A DNA stretch of 26,124 nt, taken from contig CAZOSP010000053.1 of the NCBI GenBank assembly GCA_964582525.1, forward strand, positions 1 through 26,124. Direction: 5' to 3'. This DNA comes from BB31 sp964582525. Its GTDB lineage: Bacteria; Pseudomonadota; Gammaproteobacteria; Beggiatoales; Beggiatoaceae. Shown one piece after another: positions 15,101 through 24,144 of this stretch. The stretch's first letter is position 1. Each line of letters starts with the position of its first letter. Below the pieces are notes generated by a model, which ran no database searches, had not been told where the DNA came from, and saw nothing but the letters and a program-made list of their open reading frames with translations. Both the position numbers and the translations under genes were made by a program.

Positions 15101-15155
15101 GTAGGATGCGCTGAGGCACGAAGCGCTTTGCAAAAAGACGCTCAGCACATTCTAC
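15101..15155. repeat. Imperfect inverted repeat upstream of the restriction enzyme
   Basis: GTAGGATGCGCTGAG at the left and CTCAGCACATTCTAC at the right pair at 13 of 15 positions, enclosing about 25 bases with an internal GCGCTTTGC stretch. It has the same GTAGG/CCTAC-like ends as the other repeat family but a different interior. It lies 35 bp upstream of the methylase start codon and could affect its expression. Confidence 0.5.
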
Positions 15156-15214
15156 GCTGGTACGCACTGCGAAACATAAAATACACCGCGCCTAACAAAC
15201 ACAGTGCCGCCCAT

Positions 15215-15254
15215 GTATCCGTTCACTCCCCCCTCTCCCGTAAACGGGCGCCGA
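15215..15254. repeat. TATCCG-C-run repeat, copy C
   Basis: GTATCCGTTCACTCCCCCCT matches copy A base for base for its first 24 positions, then diverges into CGTAAACGGGCGCCGA. It directly abuts a GTAGGG..CCCTAC element, an association also seen around the acetyltransferase relic. Confidence 0.6.
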
Positions 15255-15414
15255 GTAGGGTGCGCGACATCTTTTTGTCGAAGCACGCGGGATGATGGCA
15301 GCATTCGCGTTCGCGCCACAAAAAGACGTGGCGCAAACCCTACTGAAATAAAATCAATGAGCATTCGCGTTCGCGCCACAAAAAGACGTGGCGCAAACCC
15401 TACTGAAATAAAAT
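15255..15414 (+). repeat. GTAGGG..CCCTAC repeat, copy 2, with a tandem 60-bp duplication running into the gap
   Basis: A full copy runs 15255-15343, followed by TGAAATAAAATCAATGA. Positions 15301-15360 and 15361-15414 are identical as far as the second extends, so a 60-bp unit is tandemly repeated. The base before the gap is the T of AAAT, and the first bases after it are CAATGA, exactly the continuation of the unit. Short open frames here (translating as FISVGFAPRLFVARTRML) are repeat artefacts. Confidence 0.85.
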
Positions 15415-15514
15415 NNNNNNNNNNNNNNNNNNNNNNNNNNNNNNNNNNNNNNNNNNNNNNNNNNNNNNNNNNNNNNNNNNNNNNNNNNNNNNNNNNNNNN
15501 NNNNNNNNNNNNNN
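15415..15514. other. Assembly gap of 100 N
   Basis: Exactly 100 Ns, a conventional placeholder of unknown true length. It sits inside a 60-bp tandem repeat, so the missing sequence probably includes more units. Confidence 0.99.
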
Positions 15515-15535
15515 CAATGAGTTACAGTGTGAGCG

Positions 15536-16702
15536 TTAGAACTCAACAGCTAATAATGCAGTGAAATCATTGCTAGAGTCACCTGAACCCCCGTCATCTA
15601 CAGCGTAATCTTTGCTACGCGCCCATTCAAACGAAAGACGGGTGTTATCGAAAATACTGACCGAGAAGGCGAGTAACCAGCGGTTTTCAGGCAGTTCTAA
15701 GCCTAGAGCTTCGTCCGAAGCTTGGTAACCTAGCGCGACCTGCGCTTCTTTGTTGGCTAAGGGGAAAGCGTAAGCGGCTTCTATATTCCATGTGTGGGGT
15801 TGCGCACCTGCATTTTTCCAAGCCAATTCATTAGCTTGGAAAGTATCCGCCGCACCTAAGTATTCGCCAATAACGCTAACAGTACCCAAGCGCGCTGTTG
15901 CACTGGCAAACCAACCTGCAACATAGTCACTGACGTTTGCACCCAGCACGTCTTGCATGGCATCGGTATCGCCGATATTGTTGATATAACCTAGTGCGCC
16001 GCTAAATTCCATTTCACCTTGTTCCATGCCGTAGCCTAAGTCAAATCCAAAATTGTCAATTTGGTGCTTGCCTGCTTTGGAATTGTCGCCGTTAAAAATG
16101 TAGGCTGAAGCCATGAAACCATTGATGTCCACGCCGGCTTGCAAACTCGTTTCGTAGGTTTCGCCCAGTTCTAAGGTCAAGGGATCGGACACTAAATAGG
16201 TGTCAAAACGTCCAAAAGGCACGCCGAATTGCCCCGCAGTGACGAACCAAGGCGCGTTGGGATCGCGGATGTTGAGGGTTGCGGTATCCACGTCTAGCTC
16301 AGTGCTGTCTTCTTCGTATAGCAAGACAATTTGGCTGGCTACCCAGTCATTAATCGGCGCGGCAATGCTGAGTTCTACGGTGGCTACTGCTATGTCGTTG
16401 CTTGCTTCGCCGTTTTCAGGATCGGAATGCGTGGCTTCCACTTCGACCACGCCGCCAATTTCGATTTTTTCAAACCAATTATCGCCACTGCGTGGTGCGC
16501 TTGTGCTTTGGCTTTGTTCTTGTAATTGCTTGATTTGCTGATCTTTGCTGTGGAGCATTTGTTGCTGTTGCCGCACATGCTGTTCGAGCAGTTTTAAGCG
16601 TTGCTCCATTTGCTCTAAACGCTGTTCTGTGAGGCTATCTGCGGATACGGATTGCGCTAGCACAGTTCCCAATAATGCGGTGTATAACAGTCTCGTTTGC
16701 AT
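15536..16702 (-). CDS. LbtU-like outer-membrane siderophore porin
   Basis: A 388-residue outer-membrane protein. A signal peptide (about 1-21, ending SVSA) is followed by a coiled coil (about 24-66, RLEQMEQRLKLLEQHVRQQQ). A beta-barrel then starts FEKIEIGGVVEVEA and ends FTALLAVEF with the terminal Phe used for barrel insertion. The coiled coil plus GGVVEVEA opening and barrel motifs such as GQFGVPFGRF and DNTRLSFEWARSKDY resemble the LbtU family, named for legiobactin uptake in Legionella. Substrate here is unknown. AGGG lies nine bases before the ATG. The promoter has a Fur-box-like overlap, in line with iron control. It is divergent from a metal-transport ATPase. The alternative would be a generic DcaP-like or other porin. 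Confidence 0.75.
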   Translation of the reverse strand: MQTRLLYTALLGTVLAQSVSADSLTEQRLEQMEQRLKLLEQHVRQQQQMLHSKDQQIKQLQEQSQSTSAPRSGDNWFEKIEIGGVVEVEATHSDPENGEASNDIAVATVELSIAAPINDWVASQIVLLYEEDSTELDVDTATLNIRDPNAPWFVTAGQFGVPFGRFDTYLVSDPLTLELGETYETSLQAGVDINGFMASAYIFNGDNSKAGKHQIDNFGFDLGYGMEQGEMEFSGALGYINNIGDTDAMQDVLGANVSDYVAGWFASATARLGTVSVIGEYLGAADTFQANELAWKNAGAQPHTWNIEAAYAFPLANKEAQVALGYQASDEALGLELPENRWLLAFSVSIFDNTRLSFEWARSKDYAVDDGGSGDSSNDFTALLAVEF

Positions 16703-16735
16703 AATGTTTCCCTATAAAGATGAAAAAGAGCTTGC

Positions 16736-16763
16736 ATTATATCTTAATGAGAAATATTATCAA
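16736..16763 (-). promoter_or_regulatory. Porin promoter with overlapping Fur-box-like site
   Basis: On the minus strand TTGATA (16758-16763) and TATAAT (16736-16741) are separated by 16 bp, 33 bp upstream of the ATG. GATAATATTTCTCATTAAG (16743-16761) matches the 19-bp Fur consensus GATAATGATAATCATTATC at 13 positions. It fills the -35 to -10 space, where a bound repressor would block RNA polymerase. Confidence 0.55.
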
Positions 16764-16868
16764 TCAAATTACTTTTTGGTTGTTGTCTCAGTCGCTGACA
16801 AGCTATACTCTGTGCGGTCACGTTTTCGGATTTTCGATTCAGGGTGCTTAACCTGTCAAACTACGGAC

Positions 16869-16897
16869 TTGACACGCCGAAATCGGAAAAGTTTACT
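16869..16897 (+). promoter_or_regulatory. Candidate promoter of the P-type ATPase
   Basis: TTGACA (perfect -35) at 16869-16874, a 17-bp spacer and TTTACT at 16892-16897, about 90 bp before the ATG. A second candidate upstream is TTGTTG (16780-16785) and TATACT (16804-16809) with an 18-bp spacer. The region between the two divergent genes (16703-16994) holds no convincing ORF. Confidence 0.5.
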
Positions 16898-16994
16898 GTG
16901 CGTACTGAAAACGCCGAAAAACTTTTTTCTCACATCAAAATCAATAGCTTACAAACCTTTATAAGGTTTTCAGCAAGTCAACATCAACAAAAAC

Positions 16995-19130
16995 ATGCAA
17001 ATCACTCACGAACTCCCCCAACGCCTGCGTTTCAAATCCCCTTTATTGGCAGACAAAAATATTGACGCGCTGCATTTAGAAGCTGCTTTATTAGCCCTTG
17101 GCGGTATTCGCAGTGTGCGTTTTAATCCGCTTGCCAGCAGCTTGATTGTTGACTATGACGGCGAAGCAGCGCACCGCCAAGCACTGCTTAATTGGCTTCG
17201 TCATCAATTCCATCAGGTGTCTCAACAGCTTGCACACGGCGAAAGCAACCGCGAAAACGCCACGCCTGCGGGCGTGTTTAGCGCTGCTATTAGTTTGTTT
17301 TTATTGCCTTTATTGCCAAAACTGGCGAGCCAGATTTTAACCTGGACGCTGATCGCGCCAGTGGTGTGGGAAGGCAGCAAAAGGTTGGCAAAACAGGGTA
17401 TTAAAGTCGAGGTGCTGGACAGCCTTGCGGTCAGTCTTGCGGCGTTGCGCGGCGAATATTTCACCGCGATTGCCACCTTTGGCTTGTTGGAATTGGGCAG
17501 CTATTTGGAAAACAAAACCGAACAACATGCCGATGCTTTGTTGCGGCATTTGCTTAAACCCATGCCGAGCAAAACTTGGGTAGAGCGCGATGGTGTGTTG
17601 GTGGAAATTGCCTGCACCGAGTTGGTCGCGGGTGATCATATCGAAGTTGGCAGCGGCGACATGATTCCGATAGATGGCAAGGTCATCGGTGGCAACGCTG
17701 CGGTCAACCAAGCTTCGGTCACTGGAGAAACCTTAGCAGTACGCAAGGAAACGGGTGACAAGGTGCTGTCCGGCACCGTGCTGGAAGGCGGTCGCCTGCG
17801 CGTGCGTGCGACCCGCGTTGGCGACGACACTACCACAGCGAGAATTGCGCGATTTATTGAAAATTCGCTGCAACAACCATCAAAAACGCAATGTTTAGCT
17901 GAAGATTTAGCCAATCAGCGCGTCTATCTCACGCTGGGTTTAGGCGGCTTAGTCTATGCGTTGACTGGTGATTTAGATCGCCTCGCCTCGGTCTTTTTGG
18001 TCGATTACGCCTGCGCCTTAAAGCTCGGCACACCGGTCGCCATCAAGTCTTCCATGTATCGCGGCGCGACTCATGGGATTTTGTTCCGTGGTGGGCAAGC
18101 CATTGAAAACCTGAGTGAAGCAGATACTTTTGTGTTTGACAAAACCGGCACCCTGACCACGGGTTTGCTAGAAGTCACCAATGTCAAAAGTTTCGATCCT
18201 CAGCATTGGAATGAAGAACAACTCTTGGCTTTAGCCGCCTCCGTTGAAGAACACGCCACGCATCCGGTTGCCGATGCGGTGGTTAAACAAGCCAAGAAAA
18301 AATACTTTAGCCACATTGAGCATGAAGAGGTGGATTATCTGGTGGCGCATGGCTTAAGCACGCAGGTCAAGGGCAAGCGCGTTGTCATCGGCAGTCGGCA
18401 TTTTCTCGAAGCGCATGAAAAAGTCTGTTTATCCGCTCACAATCGCAGCATCAGTGCCTTAGAGCGCGGCGGCAAAACGCTGCTTTACATCGCCATGGAC
18501 GGCGCGCCTTTGGGACTGATTGCGTTGCGCGATTCGGTGCGCTCGGAAGCCAAGCAGGTGTTGGCGGATTTGCGTGCAGCGGGGGTGAAAAAAATAGTCA
18601 TGCTGAGCGGCGATCAGCAGGATAAAGCGGTAGCTTTAGCAGAAGAATTGGGCATTGATCAGGTGTTTGCCGAGTGTCCGCCGGAAGACAAGGGCAAGGT
18701 GGTCAAACAACTGCGTAGCGAGGGCGACACGGTGGCTTTTATTGGCGATGGGGTGAACGACGCGCCAGCACTGGTCGCTGCGCATGTGGGGATTGCGATG
18801 CCCAAAGGCGCAGACCTTGCTCGCGCCGCCGCCGATATTGTGCTGCTTGATGATCATTTGCAGACGCTGGTCAATGCCAAAGTCTTGAGCAACAAGACGA
18901 TGGCTTTAATCCGTACTCATTTTAAGGTTTCTACCGGAGTCAACACGGCGGTGATTGCGGGCGCGGCGTTTGGCTGGCTCAATCCGGTGTTTTCAGCCTT
19001 GCTGCACAACGGCGCGACGATTGGCGTATTGCTTAATTCAATGGCGGGGGTGAGTTTGCACACGGCGCCTGTCGCGGTTTTGCGAGAAAAGCGGGACACT
19101 TTACGCACTGCGTATGAGGGCGACGCTTAA
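16995..19130 (+). CDS. Heavy-metal P1B-type ATPase (CtpC-like, YAC metal site)
   Basis: A 711-residue inner-membrane pump. A degenerate HMA-like N-terminal domain (about 1-60) lacks CxxC. Paired membrane segments follow at about 93-125 and 141-171. The actuator TGE is at 243-245, then membrane segments near 309-325 and 330-350. The phosphorylation motif DKTGT begins at D382, HP is at 423-424, GDGVND at 584-589, and the last membrane pair at about 645-683 (HNGATIGVLLNS). All ATPase residues are intact. The transmembrane metal motif is D-Y-A-C-A (337-341) instead of CPC. It resembles the DYSC type of the mycobacterial CtpC group, linked to Mn or Zn, so the cargo may not be copper. It should export or load a transition metal. 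Only weak ribosome-site signals precede the ATG. Confidence 0.88.
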   Translation: MQITHELPQRLRFKSPLLADKNIDALHLEAALLALGGIRSVRFNPLASSLIVDYDGEAAHRQALLNWLRHQFHQVSQQLAHGESNRENATPAGVFSAAISLFLLPLLPKLASQILTWTLIAPVVWEGSKRLAKQGIKVEVLDSLAVSLAALRGEYFTAIATFGLLELGSYLENKTEQHADALLRHLLKPMPSKTWVERDGVLVEIACTELVAGDHIEVGSGDMIPIDGKVIGGNAAVNQASVTGETLAVRKETGDKVLSGTVLEGGRLRVRATRVGDDTTTARIARFIENSLQQPSKTQCLAEDLANQRVYLTLGLGGLVYALTGDLDRLASVFLVDYACALKLGTPVAIKSSMYRGATHGILFRGGQAIENLSEADTFVFDKTGTLTTGLLEVTNVKSFDPQHWNEEQLLALAASVEEHATHPVADAVVKQAKKKYFSHIEHEEVDYLVAHGLSTQVKGKRVVIGSRHFLEAHEKVCLSAHNRSISALERGGKTLLYIAMDGAPLGLIALRDSVRSEAKQVLADLRAAGVKKIVMLSGDQQDKAVALAEELGIDQVFAECPPEDKGKVVKQLRSEGDTVAFIGDGVNDAPALVAAHVGIAMPKGADLARAAADIVLLDDHLQTLVNAKVLSNKTMALIRTHFKVSTGVNTAVIAGAAFGWLNPVFSALLHNGATIGVLLNSMAGVSLHTAPVAVLREKRDTLRTAYEGDA

Positions 19131-19207
19131 GTTCTGGCAGAGCGGTTGCGGAGACCTGTAAAAACGCTTGCTCCTGTCGCGGCAGGCTTCTATGCGGGCG
19201 GTTTTGG

Positions 19208-20545
19208 CTAATCGGGCAAATAACGCATCAGCAAGCCGAAGCCGCTGTTCGCGCTGGCTACGGGTAGTTTTATCCACACCAAATGCCCGGCGCCTTTGGC
19301 GACCTCAATCGGGCGTTTGTCTTTGTCCAGCAAGGTCTCCAGTGTGAAGTGGTGATTGCCTTGCGGCAGCATTAATTCAAAACGCTCGCCGCGTTCAAAA
19401 TGATTTTTCACTTCAATCTGTACTAAATCGGTGTGCGCATCATAAGACAGCACTTCGCCGACAAATTGTTGTTGTGCTGCGACAGATATGCCGCGCTGAT
19501 AATTTTGATATTCATCATGTACGTGGCGGCGGTAAAAGCCTTCGGTGTAGCCACGATTGGCGAGGCTGTCGAGTTCGTCCATCAGGTGCTTGTCAAATGG
19601 CTTGCTGGCGGCTGCGTCGTCAATGGCTTTGCGATAGACCTGTGCGGTGCGTGCGACATAAAAATGCGATTTGGTGCGCCCTTCGATTTTTAGGCAATCA
19701 ACGCCGATTTCGGTCAGTGTGCGAACATGCTGAACAGCGCGTAAGTCTTTGGAATTAAAGATATAAGTGCCGTGTTCATCTTCGTAGGCGGGCATCAGTT
19801 CGCCGCGGCGGTTTTCTTCTTCCAATAAATAGACACCGTCCACAGGTCTGCCGTCGCCGAGTTGCGGCGGTTGCCAGGTTTGCACTTCGCTGAGGGGTTG
19901 GATGTCGCCGGTTTCGCTTTCTTGCGCTGCCTGGGTTTCGTATTTCCAGCGGCAGGTATTGGTGCAGGCACCTTGGTTGGGGTCGCGGTGGCTCATGTAG
20001 CCGGACAGTAAGCAGCGTCCGGAATAGGCGATGCACAAAGCGCCATGCACGAAGACTTCAAGTTCAATGTCGGGGCAGGCTTGGCGAATTTCTGCGATTT
20101 CCTCTAGGGAGAGTTCGCGGGATAAGATGATGCGGGTTAAGCCGATGCTTTGCCAGAATTTGACGCTGGCGGTGTTGATGGTGTTGGCTTGCACGGATAA
20201 GTGAATGGGTAGCTCAGGCCAGTGTTCGCGCACTAGCATAATGAGTCCGGGGTCTGCCATGATGAAGGCATCGGGCTTGAGGGCGGCAACCGGTGCGGTG
20301 TCAGCAAGAAAGGTTTTGAGCTTGGCGTTGTGCGGCGAGATGTTGACGGTGACGAAAAATTTTTTGTTGTGTGCGTGGGCTGCGTGAATGCCGGTTGCGA
20401 GGTTGTCTAGCGTGTTGAAGTCGTTGTTGCGCACGCGCAGGCTGTAGCGCGGTTGTCCGGCATAGATGGCATCTGCGCCATAAGCGAAGGCGTAGCGCGC
20501 ACTTTTTAGGCTGCCGGCTGGGGACAGTAATTCGGGTTTCTGCAT
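19208..20545 (-). CDS. trhP: tRNA 5-hydroxyuridine synthesis protein TrhP (U32 family)
   Basis: A 445-residue U32 protein close in length to E. coli YegQ/TrhP. It starts MQKPELLSPAGS and carries the U32 signature EVFVHGALCIAYSGRC at 163-178. Cys171, Cys178, Cys194 and Cys198 (GACTNTC) fit the Fe-S site of the family. TrhP takes part in prephenate-dependent hydroxylation of wobble uridine 34 in several tRNAs. A second block with IFNSKDLRAV and DCLKIEGRTKS and a small C-terminal beta domain (from about 360) are also typical. The paralogous ubiquinone proteins UbiU/UbiV are shorter and lack this C-terminal domain. It converges with the ATPase gene 77 bp away; that spacer has only a weak CCTG/CAGG hairpin. 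Confidence 0.9.
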   Translation of the reverse strand: MQKPELLSPAGSLKSARYAFAYGADAIYAGQPRYSLRVRNNDFNTLDNLATGIHAAHAHNKKFFVTVNISPHNAKLKTFLADTAPVAALKPDAFIMADPGLIMLVREHWPELPIHLSVQANTINTASVKFWQSIGLTRIILSRELSLEEIAEIRQACPDIELEVFVHGALCIAYSGRCLLSGYMSHRDPNQGACTNTCRWKYETQAAQESETGDIQPLSEVQTWQPPQLGDGRPVDGVYLLEEENRRGELMPAYEDEHGTYIFNSKDLRAVQHVRTLTEIGVDCLKIEGRTKSHFYVARTAQVYRKAIDDAAASKPFDKHLMDELDSLANRGYTEGFYRRHVHDEYQNYQRGISVAAQQQFVGEVLSYDAHTDLVQIEVKNHFERGERFELMLPQGNHHFTLETLLDKDKRPIEVAKGAGHLVWIKLPVASANSGFGLLMRYLPD

Positions 20546-20623
20546 ACGGGTTGTGTCCGTTAATGGGGGTGGTCTTATGGTGTGCCGGGAGTGGCTTTGT
20601 GGGGTTTGCGCCGCGTGCGCGTT

Positions 20624-20774
20624 GTAGGGTTTGCGCCGCGTCTTTTTGCGGCGCGAACGCGAACTGCTGCCATCATCCCGTCCCGCGTGCGCGACGAAAA
20701 GATGTCGCGCACCCTACTGTGCAACAGTCCCGCGTGCGCGACGAAAAGATGTCGCGCACCCTACTGTGCAACAG
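20624..20774 (-). repeat. GTAGGG..CCCTAC repeat, copy 3 (inverted), with a duplicated 47-bp end
   Basis: Reading + it begins GTAGGGTTTGCGCCGCGTC and passes GCGAACGCGAACTGCTGCC and ATCATCCCG, the reverse order of copies 1, 2 and 4. The last 47 bases occur twice (20681-20727 and 20728-20774). Each holds a 9-bp stem GTGCGCGAC/GTCGCGCAC around GAAAAGAT and ends CCCTACTGTGCAACAG. The second copy overlaps the end of the 20761-24102 gene. The short + frames in 20551-20942 are repeat artefacts. Confidence 0.85.
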
Positions 20775-23700
20775 CATAAAATACCTGCTTGTCGCCATTA
20801 TTGTATAGCAATGCAAAATCATCTACGCCATCGCCATTCATATCGCCTAAAGCTTCAACTTGCAGCGGCATTGCTGTGTTGCTCGTGCCGCGTTCAACGT
20901 GTAAAGCGGGAATGCCACGATAGTGATGCCCATGCAGGGTGAAGCTGACTTGTTGTGCTGTATCAAAGCTGAGCGTGTCAGACTGCGCGGCTAGTTGTTC
21001 TGCCCAAGCCGGACTGGCATAGAACATCTGCTGTTTTAATAGGTTTTGTGTATCGTTAAATACCCATGAAGCAAGGCTGTCGCTGCTGATAAAAAAACCG
21101 GTCTGGGTTTGTGTCGTATCCGACAGGGCTACATCCGGGCGCGTGCTGATAAAGTGATTGGCATCTAGGCTAAAGTGAATATTACCGTTATTGTTGACTT
21201 GTAAATCGCTGTAGCCTGCTTGGCTGAGCGCACTGAGAAAAGCGCACATCTCATGTACAGCCGGTTGCGCAATGATTTCTAATTGCGTGTCAGTGAACAG
21301 TTTGAGCGTTTGGCGTGAACTGATGGCGAGACTGGCGCCCAGTGTGCTGTAATCTTGGCGCAATGACAAGACCCACCAAGCGAGGCGTGTTCCGCCTAAA
21401 TCTGCCAACAGAGTGTTATTGAGTGCGTCTTGTTGCACCACTAAGCCCGCCTCTTGGAGCTGCGGCATGGCGTTAATTTGCTGCAACAGTGACGCGCCCG
21501 CGAAGTCTGCCGGGCTACTGCTTAAATCCAACACTGCGGGCAGGCTGTATTGGCTGCCACAGGCGGGTTTATCGAGCGTGTTCCAGCTTGCTTGTAAAGC
21601 ACTTTCCGCCGCTACGCTAAAAGCCGCAATGACATCGTTTGCGTCAAAACCGCTGCCATCGAGCAGGCGGTAGCCGACTTTGACTTGCGCCGTCCCGGAT
21701 AACTCTGTGGTCGCGCCCGCAAAAAGCGGATAATCCATGAGTTCGGTTAAAGTGACACCGCTGTCGAGTATCCCTACTAACGGTGGCGCGTTGTCTTCAC
21801 CAAAGCCATCATCAAAGCTGAATTGATAATAAATGTCAGCGGTTTTGCCGATATGGCTGGATTCGGGCAGGATGCGCGCTGTCAGTGTCAAGGGATAATC
21901 GCCGCGCACAGTAGGCACAGTGTCAGGCGAATTGGGCAATAAAGTACCGGCACTGCGTAATTCGCCTAAAAAACGCACTTCAATTTGATCAATGACCTCT
22001 AGGACGAAGCGTTCATCAACAAATGCGCCGCTGCTGTCAATACTGCGTAAAGTGAGATTTAAGCGAGGCGTATCCTGAAAACTCAGCGGAAAGCTGTTGG
22101 CTATGCGCAATTGTTCGCCCACTATTTCAAAATAGCCTAAAGGCGCGCCGGGGTTGTTGACAATGGCGTAAGTAAAGCTGTCGCCTAAATCGCCATCTAA
22201 CGTCTCTAAAGTGCCAACCAGCGTACCGACAGGGCTGTTTTCCGCGACCTGCTGGGTATCTAATAAAATTCGGCTAGGCGGAGAATTTTGATTAATATTC
22301 AGCACCTTAGCCAAACCGCTTTGGGTTTCTCCGGTACTCAGCGTGTAACCTAATTCAACTTCAATAACGCCGGGCAAAAACAGTAAATTACCTCGATACA
22401 AGGGGACTTCTGTGGGTGCCGTTAAGGTGTGCGTTCCTAAACTGATGGGAGCAAGCGTAAATAACTGATTGTTAATATTTTTATAAGTGTATATCACATA
22501 CAGCTCGGCATTTAAGCCAAGCTGCGACGGTGGCGGCTGAATAATTCCCGTGAGGCTAAATAATTCCGGCGTGTCTAGCGTATCCACCAGCAAGCCTTGA
22601 ATCTCGCTAAAAGCCTGCGCTTCAAATAGCGCGTCAGGAACAGAAGGAGTCACACTAATTTCAAAAGTTTTATCCAAACTATTGCCGCTAGAATCAGTGC
22701 TTCTGACATTGATTGAATGAGTCGCTGCCGTGAGTGTGGTTTGCACCAAGACTAATTGATTAGCTGACAAGCCAAATAACGGACTGCTGTCAGACAACAA
22801 ACGGTAACTGTGCGAATCATTGATATTTCTATCCACCGTACTGAAAGTGCCGATCACAGTGCCAGCTAGTTTGCCCGCTTCCACCGAGTTATTACTGAGC
22901 ATAATGTCATCGGGCGGCTCTTGTCTGTCACTCGGACACCGCAGCGCGTAATCCACGCTACTGTGATTAGGATCGCTGGTTTGTAGGCTCAACGTCGCAA
23001 CACGCTCACCCAGGTCGGTCGGCGTACAGGTAATAGCCAATTGGCGCGGTGGACTTTTGCCGAACAAATCTAAGTCTTGAACGGGCAATAATTGACTGTT
23101 GTCATAGGTCGCAAAACTGGCAGTGCTATCGAGTAAATGCAGCGTAAAATCAGCAGCATGAGTGCCAGTCACGCGGATATTTGAAAGGCTAACGCGGTTT
23201 TGGTCTCTCGATACGGTGCTATCCCGTGCGCCTTGATTGAACAGGCTTAACCAGGTGCGACTCGCTTTGCCCGGTTGCGTCGGGGTAAAGCCAATATTCG
23301 TATTCGGCGCGGGAAAAGACGCAAATGCCGCATTTGTCGTATAATCGCCTATGCAGCCCAGCGGATAAATCAGGCGTGGCGCAGCGGGGACATTGGTCAG
23401 CAGTTTAAGCGTTGCAGCGCGCAAGCCTGGCGATGTCGGCTTACATTGTACCACCAATGTTTGTGCGGCTTGCCCATCAGCAATCGTCAGCGGAAAGGGG
23501 TTTAACACTTGAAAATCAGCGGCATGAGGTCCTTCAAGCAAGACAGAATCGGGATCAATCTGCAAATCCGCCGTGCCGATTTCAAAAAAACGGATACCCG
23601 CAGTCCCCGCCACACCCAGCGCGTCGGTCATAATAAACAGCCCACGATGTGCTTCAGGTTGCGATTGATAACGTGCCGCGTCAGCTAATCCTTGACAGTA

Positions 23701-24102
23701 GAGAGGATAAAAAATGTCGGGATAATTCGGATCATTGCTGGTGAGGCTAAGATGAGCCGTGTAGAGTCGCGCCTCTCGCGGCGTGCATTGCACAATCAGT
23801 TGACTTGAACGGCTCGCTGAAAGCTGCAAGGGGAGTGCTGTCAGCAGTTGAAAATCCTGCGCATCCGCGCCTGAAATCGGGATATTGTTAAGGCTGCTCA
23901 GTTGCAGCAACGCATCCCCAAAATTGCTTATCGCAATAGCGGTCGTGACCGGATGACCTAACGCCGACTCGCCGACAAAAACATCCAAATTCGGCGCAGG
24001 TCTTGCGATAAAACTCGGCGCAGCCGCAACGCTGAGGCTTAAAAAAAACAAAAAACTCAGACAAAACTGAGATAATAAGGAAATTCGGTGAAAGATGGTC
24101 AT
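20761..24102 (-). CDS. Large secreted hydin-like (choice-of-anchor D) / cadherin-like protein
   Basis: A 1113-residue exported protein. The ATG at 24102 is chosen because a strong signal peptide follows (FHRISLLSQFCLSFLFFLSL to VAAAPS). The frame extends further upstream only through repeat DNA. Three choice-of-anchor D/hydin-like modules lie at about 36-138, 147-252 and 260-391. Each has a HAADF or DAQDF motif and a Cys pair (C106/C136, C220/C250, C359/C389). Cadherin-like modules with ENSPVGTLVG and SYRLLSDSSPLFGLSANQL patterns lie at about 398-487 and 617-720, with further beta domains between and after. A single FG-GAP loop DMNGDGVDDFALLYN lies near the end. The stop codon TAG and the last residues YAVAQ are read from the adjacent repeat, so the original C-terminus may have been longer. 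A cell-surface role is inferred. Confidence 0.82.
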   Translation of the reverse strand: MTIFHRISLLSQFCLSFLFFLSLSVAAAPSFIARPAPNLDVFVGESALGHPVTTAIAISNFGDALLQLSSLNNIPISGADAQDFQLLTALPLQLSASRSSQLIVQCTPREARLYTAHLSLTSNDPNYPDIFYPLYCQGLADAARYQSQPEAHRGLFIMTDALGVAGTAGIRFFEIGTADLQIDPDSVLLEGPHAADFQVLNPFPLTIADGQAAQTLVVQCKPTSPGLRAATLKLLTNVPAAPRLIYPLGCIGDYTTNAAFASFPAPNTNIGFTPTQPGKASRTWLSLFNQGARDSTVSRDQNRVSLSNIRVTGTHAADFTLHLLDSTASFATYDNSQLLPVQDLDLFGKSPPRQLAITCTPTDLGERVATLSLQTSDPNHSSVDYALRCPSDRQEPPDDIMLSNNSVEAGKLAGTVIGTFSTVDRNINDSHSYRLLSDSSPLFGLSANQLVLVQTTLTAATHSINVRSTDSSGNSLDKTFEISVTPSVPDALFEAQAFSEIQGLLVDTLDTPELFSLTGIIQPPPSQLGLNAELYVIYTYKNINNQLFTLAPISLGTHTLTAPTEVPLYRGNLLFLPGVIEVELGYTLSTGETQSGLAKVLNINQNSPPSRILLDTQQVAENSPVGTLVGTLETLDGDLGDSFTYAIVNNPGAPLGYFEIVGEQLRIANSFPLSFQDTPRLNLTLRSIDSSGAFVDERFVLEVIDQIEVRFLGELRSAGTLLPNSPDTVPTVRGDYPLTLTARILPESSHIGKTADIYYQFSFDDGFGEDNAPPLVGILDSGVTLTELMDYPLFAGATTELSGTAQVKVGYRLLDGSGFDANDVIAAFSVAAESALQASWNTLDKPACGSQYSLPAVLDLSSSPADFAGASLLQQINAMPQLQEAGLVVQQDALNNTLLADLGGTRLAWWVLSLRQDYSTLGASLAISSRQTLKLFTDTQLEIIAQPAVHEMCAFLSALSQAGYSDLQVNNNGNIHFSLDANHFISTRPDVALSDTTQTQTGFFISSDSLASWVFNDTQNLLKQQMFYASPAWAEQLAAQSDTLSFDTAQQVSFTLHGHHYRGIPALHVERGTSNTAMPLQVEALGDMNGDGVDDFALLYNNGDKQVFYAVAQ

Positions 24103-24144
24103 AACAACGCTCGCTTTGAGTGAATAATCCAAAATAACACTAAA

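Noticed and set aside
15152..15539. Open frames on both strands across the N gap
   Set aside because: They consist of translated repeat sequence and undefined residues.
16844..17065. 73-codon + frame overlapping the ATPase start
   Set aside because: Covers the candidate promoter, has no ribosome site or family features, and overlaps a well-supported gene in another frame.
19131..19207. Strong terminator between the ATPase and trhP
   Set aside because: Only a 4-bp CCTG/CAGG stem with a poor T-tract is present; not convincing enough to list.
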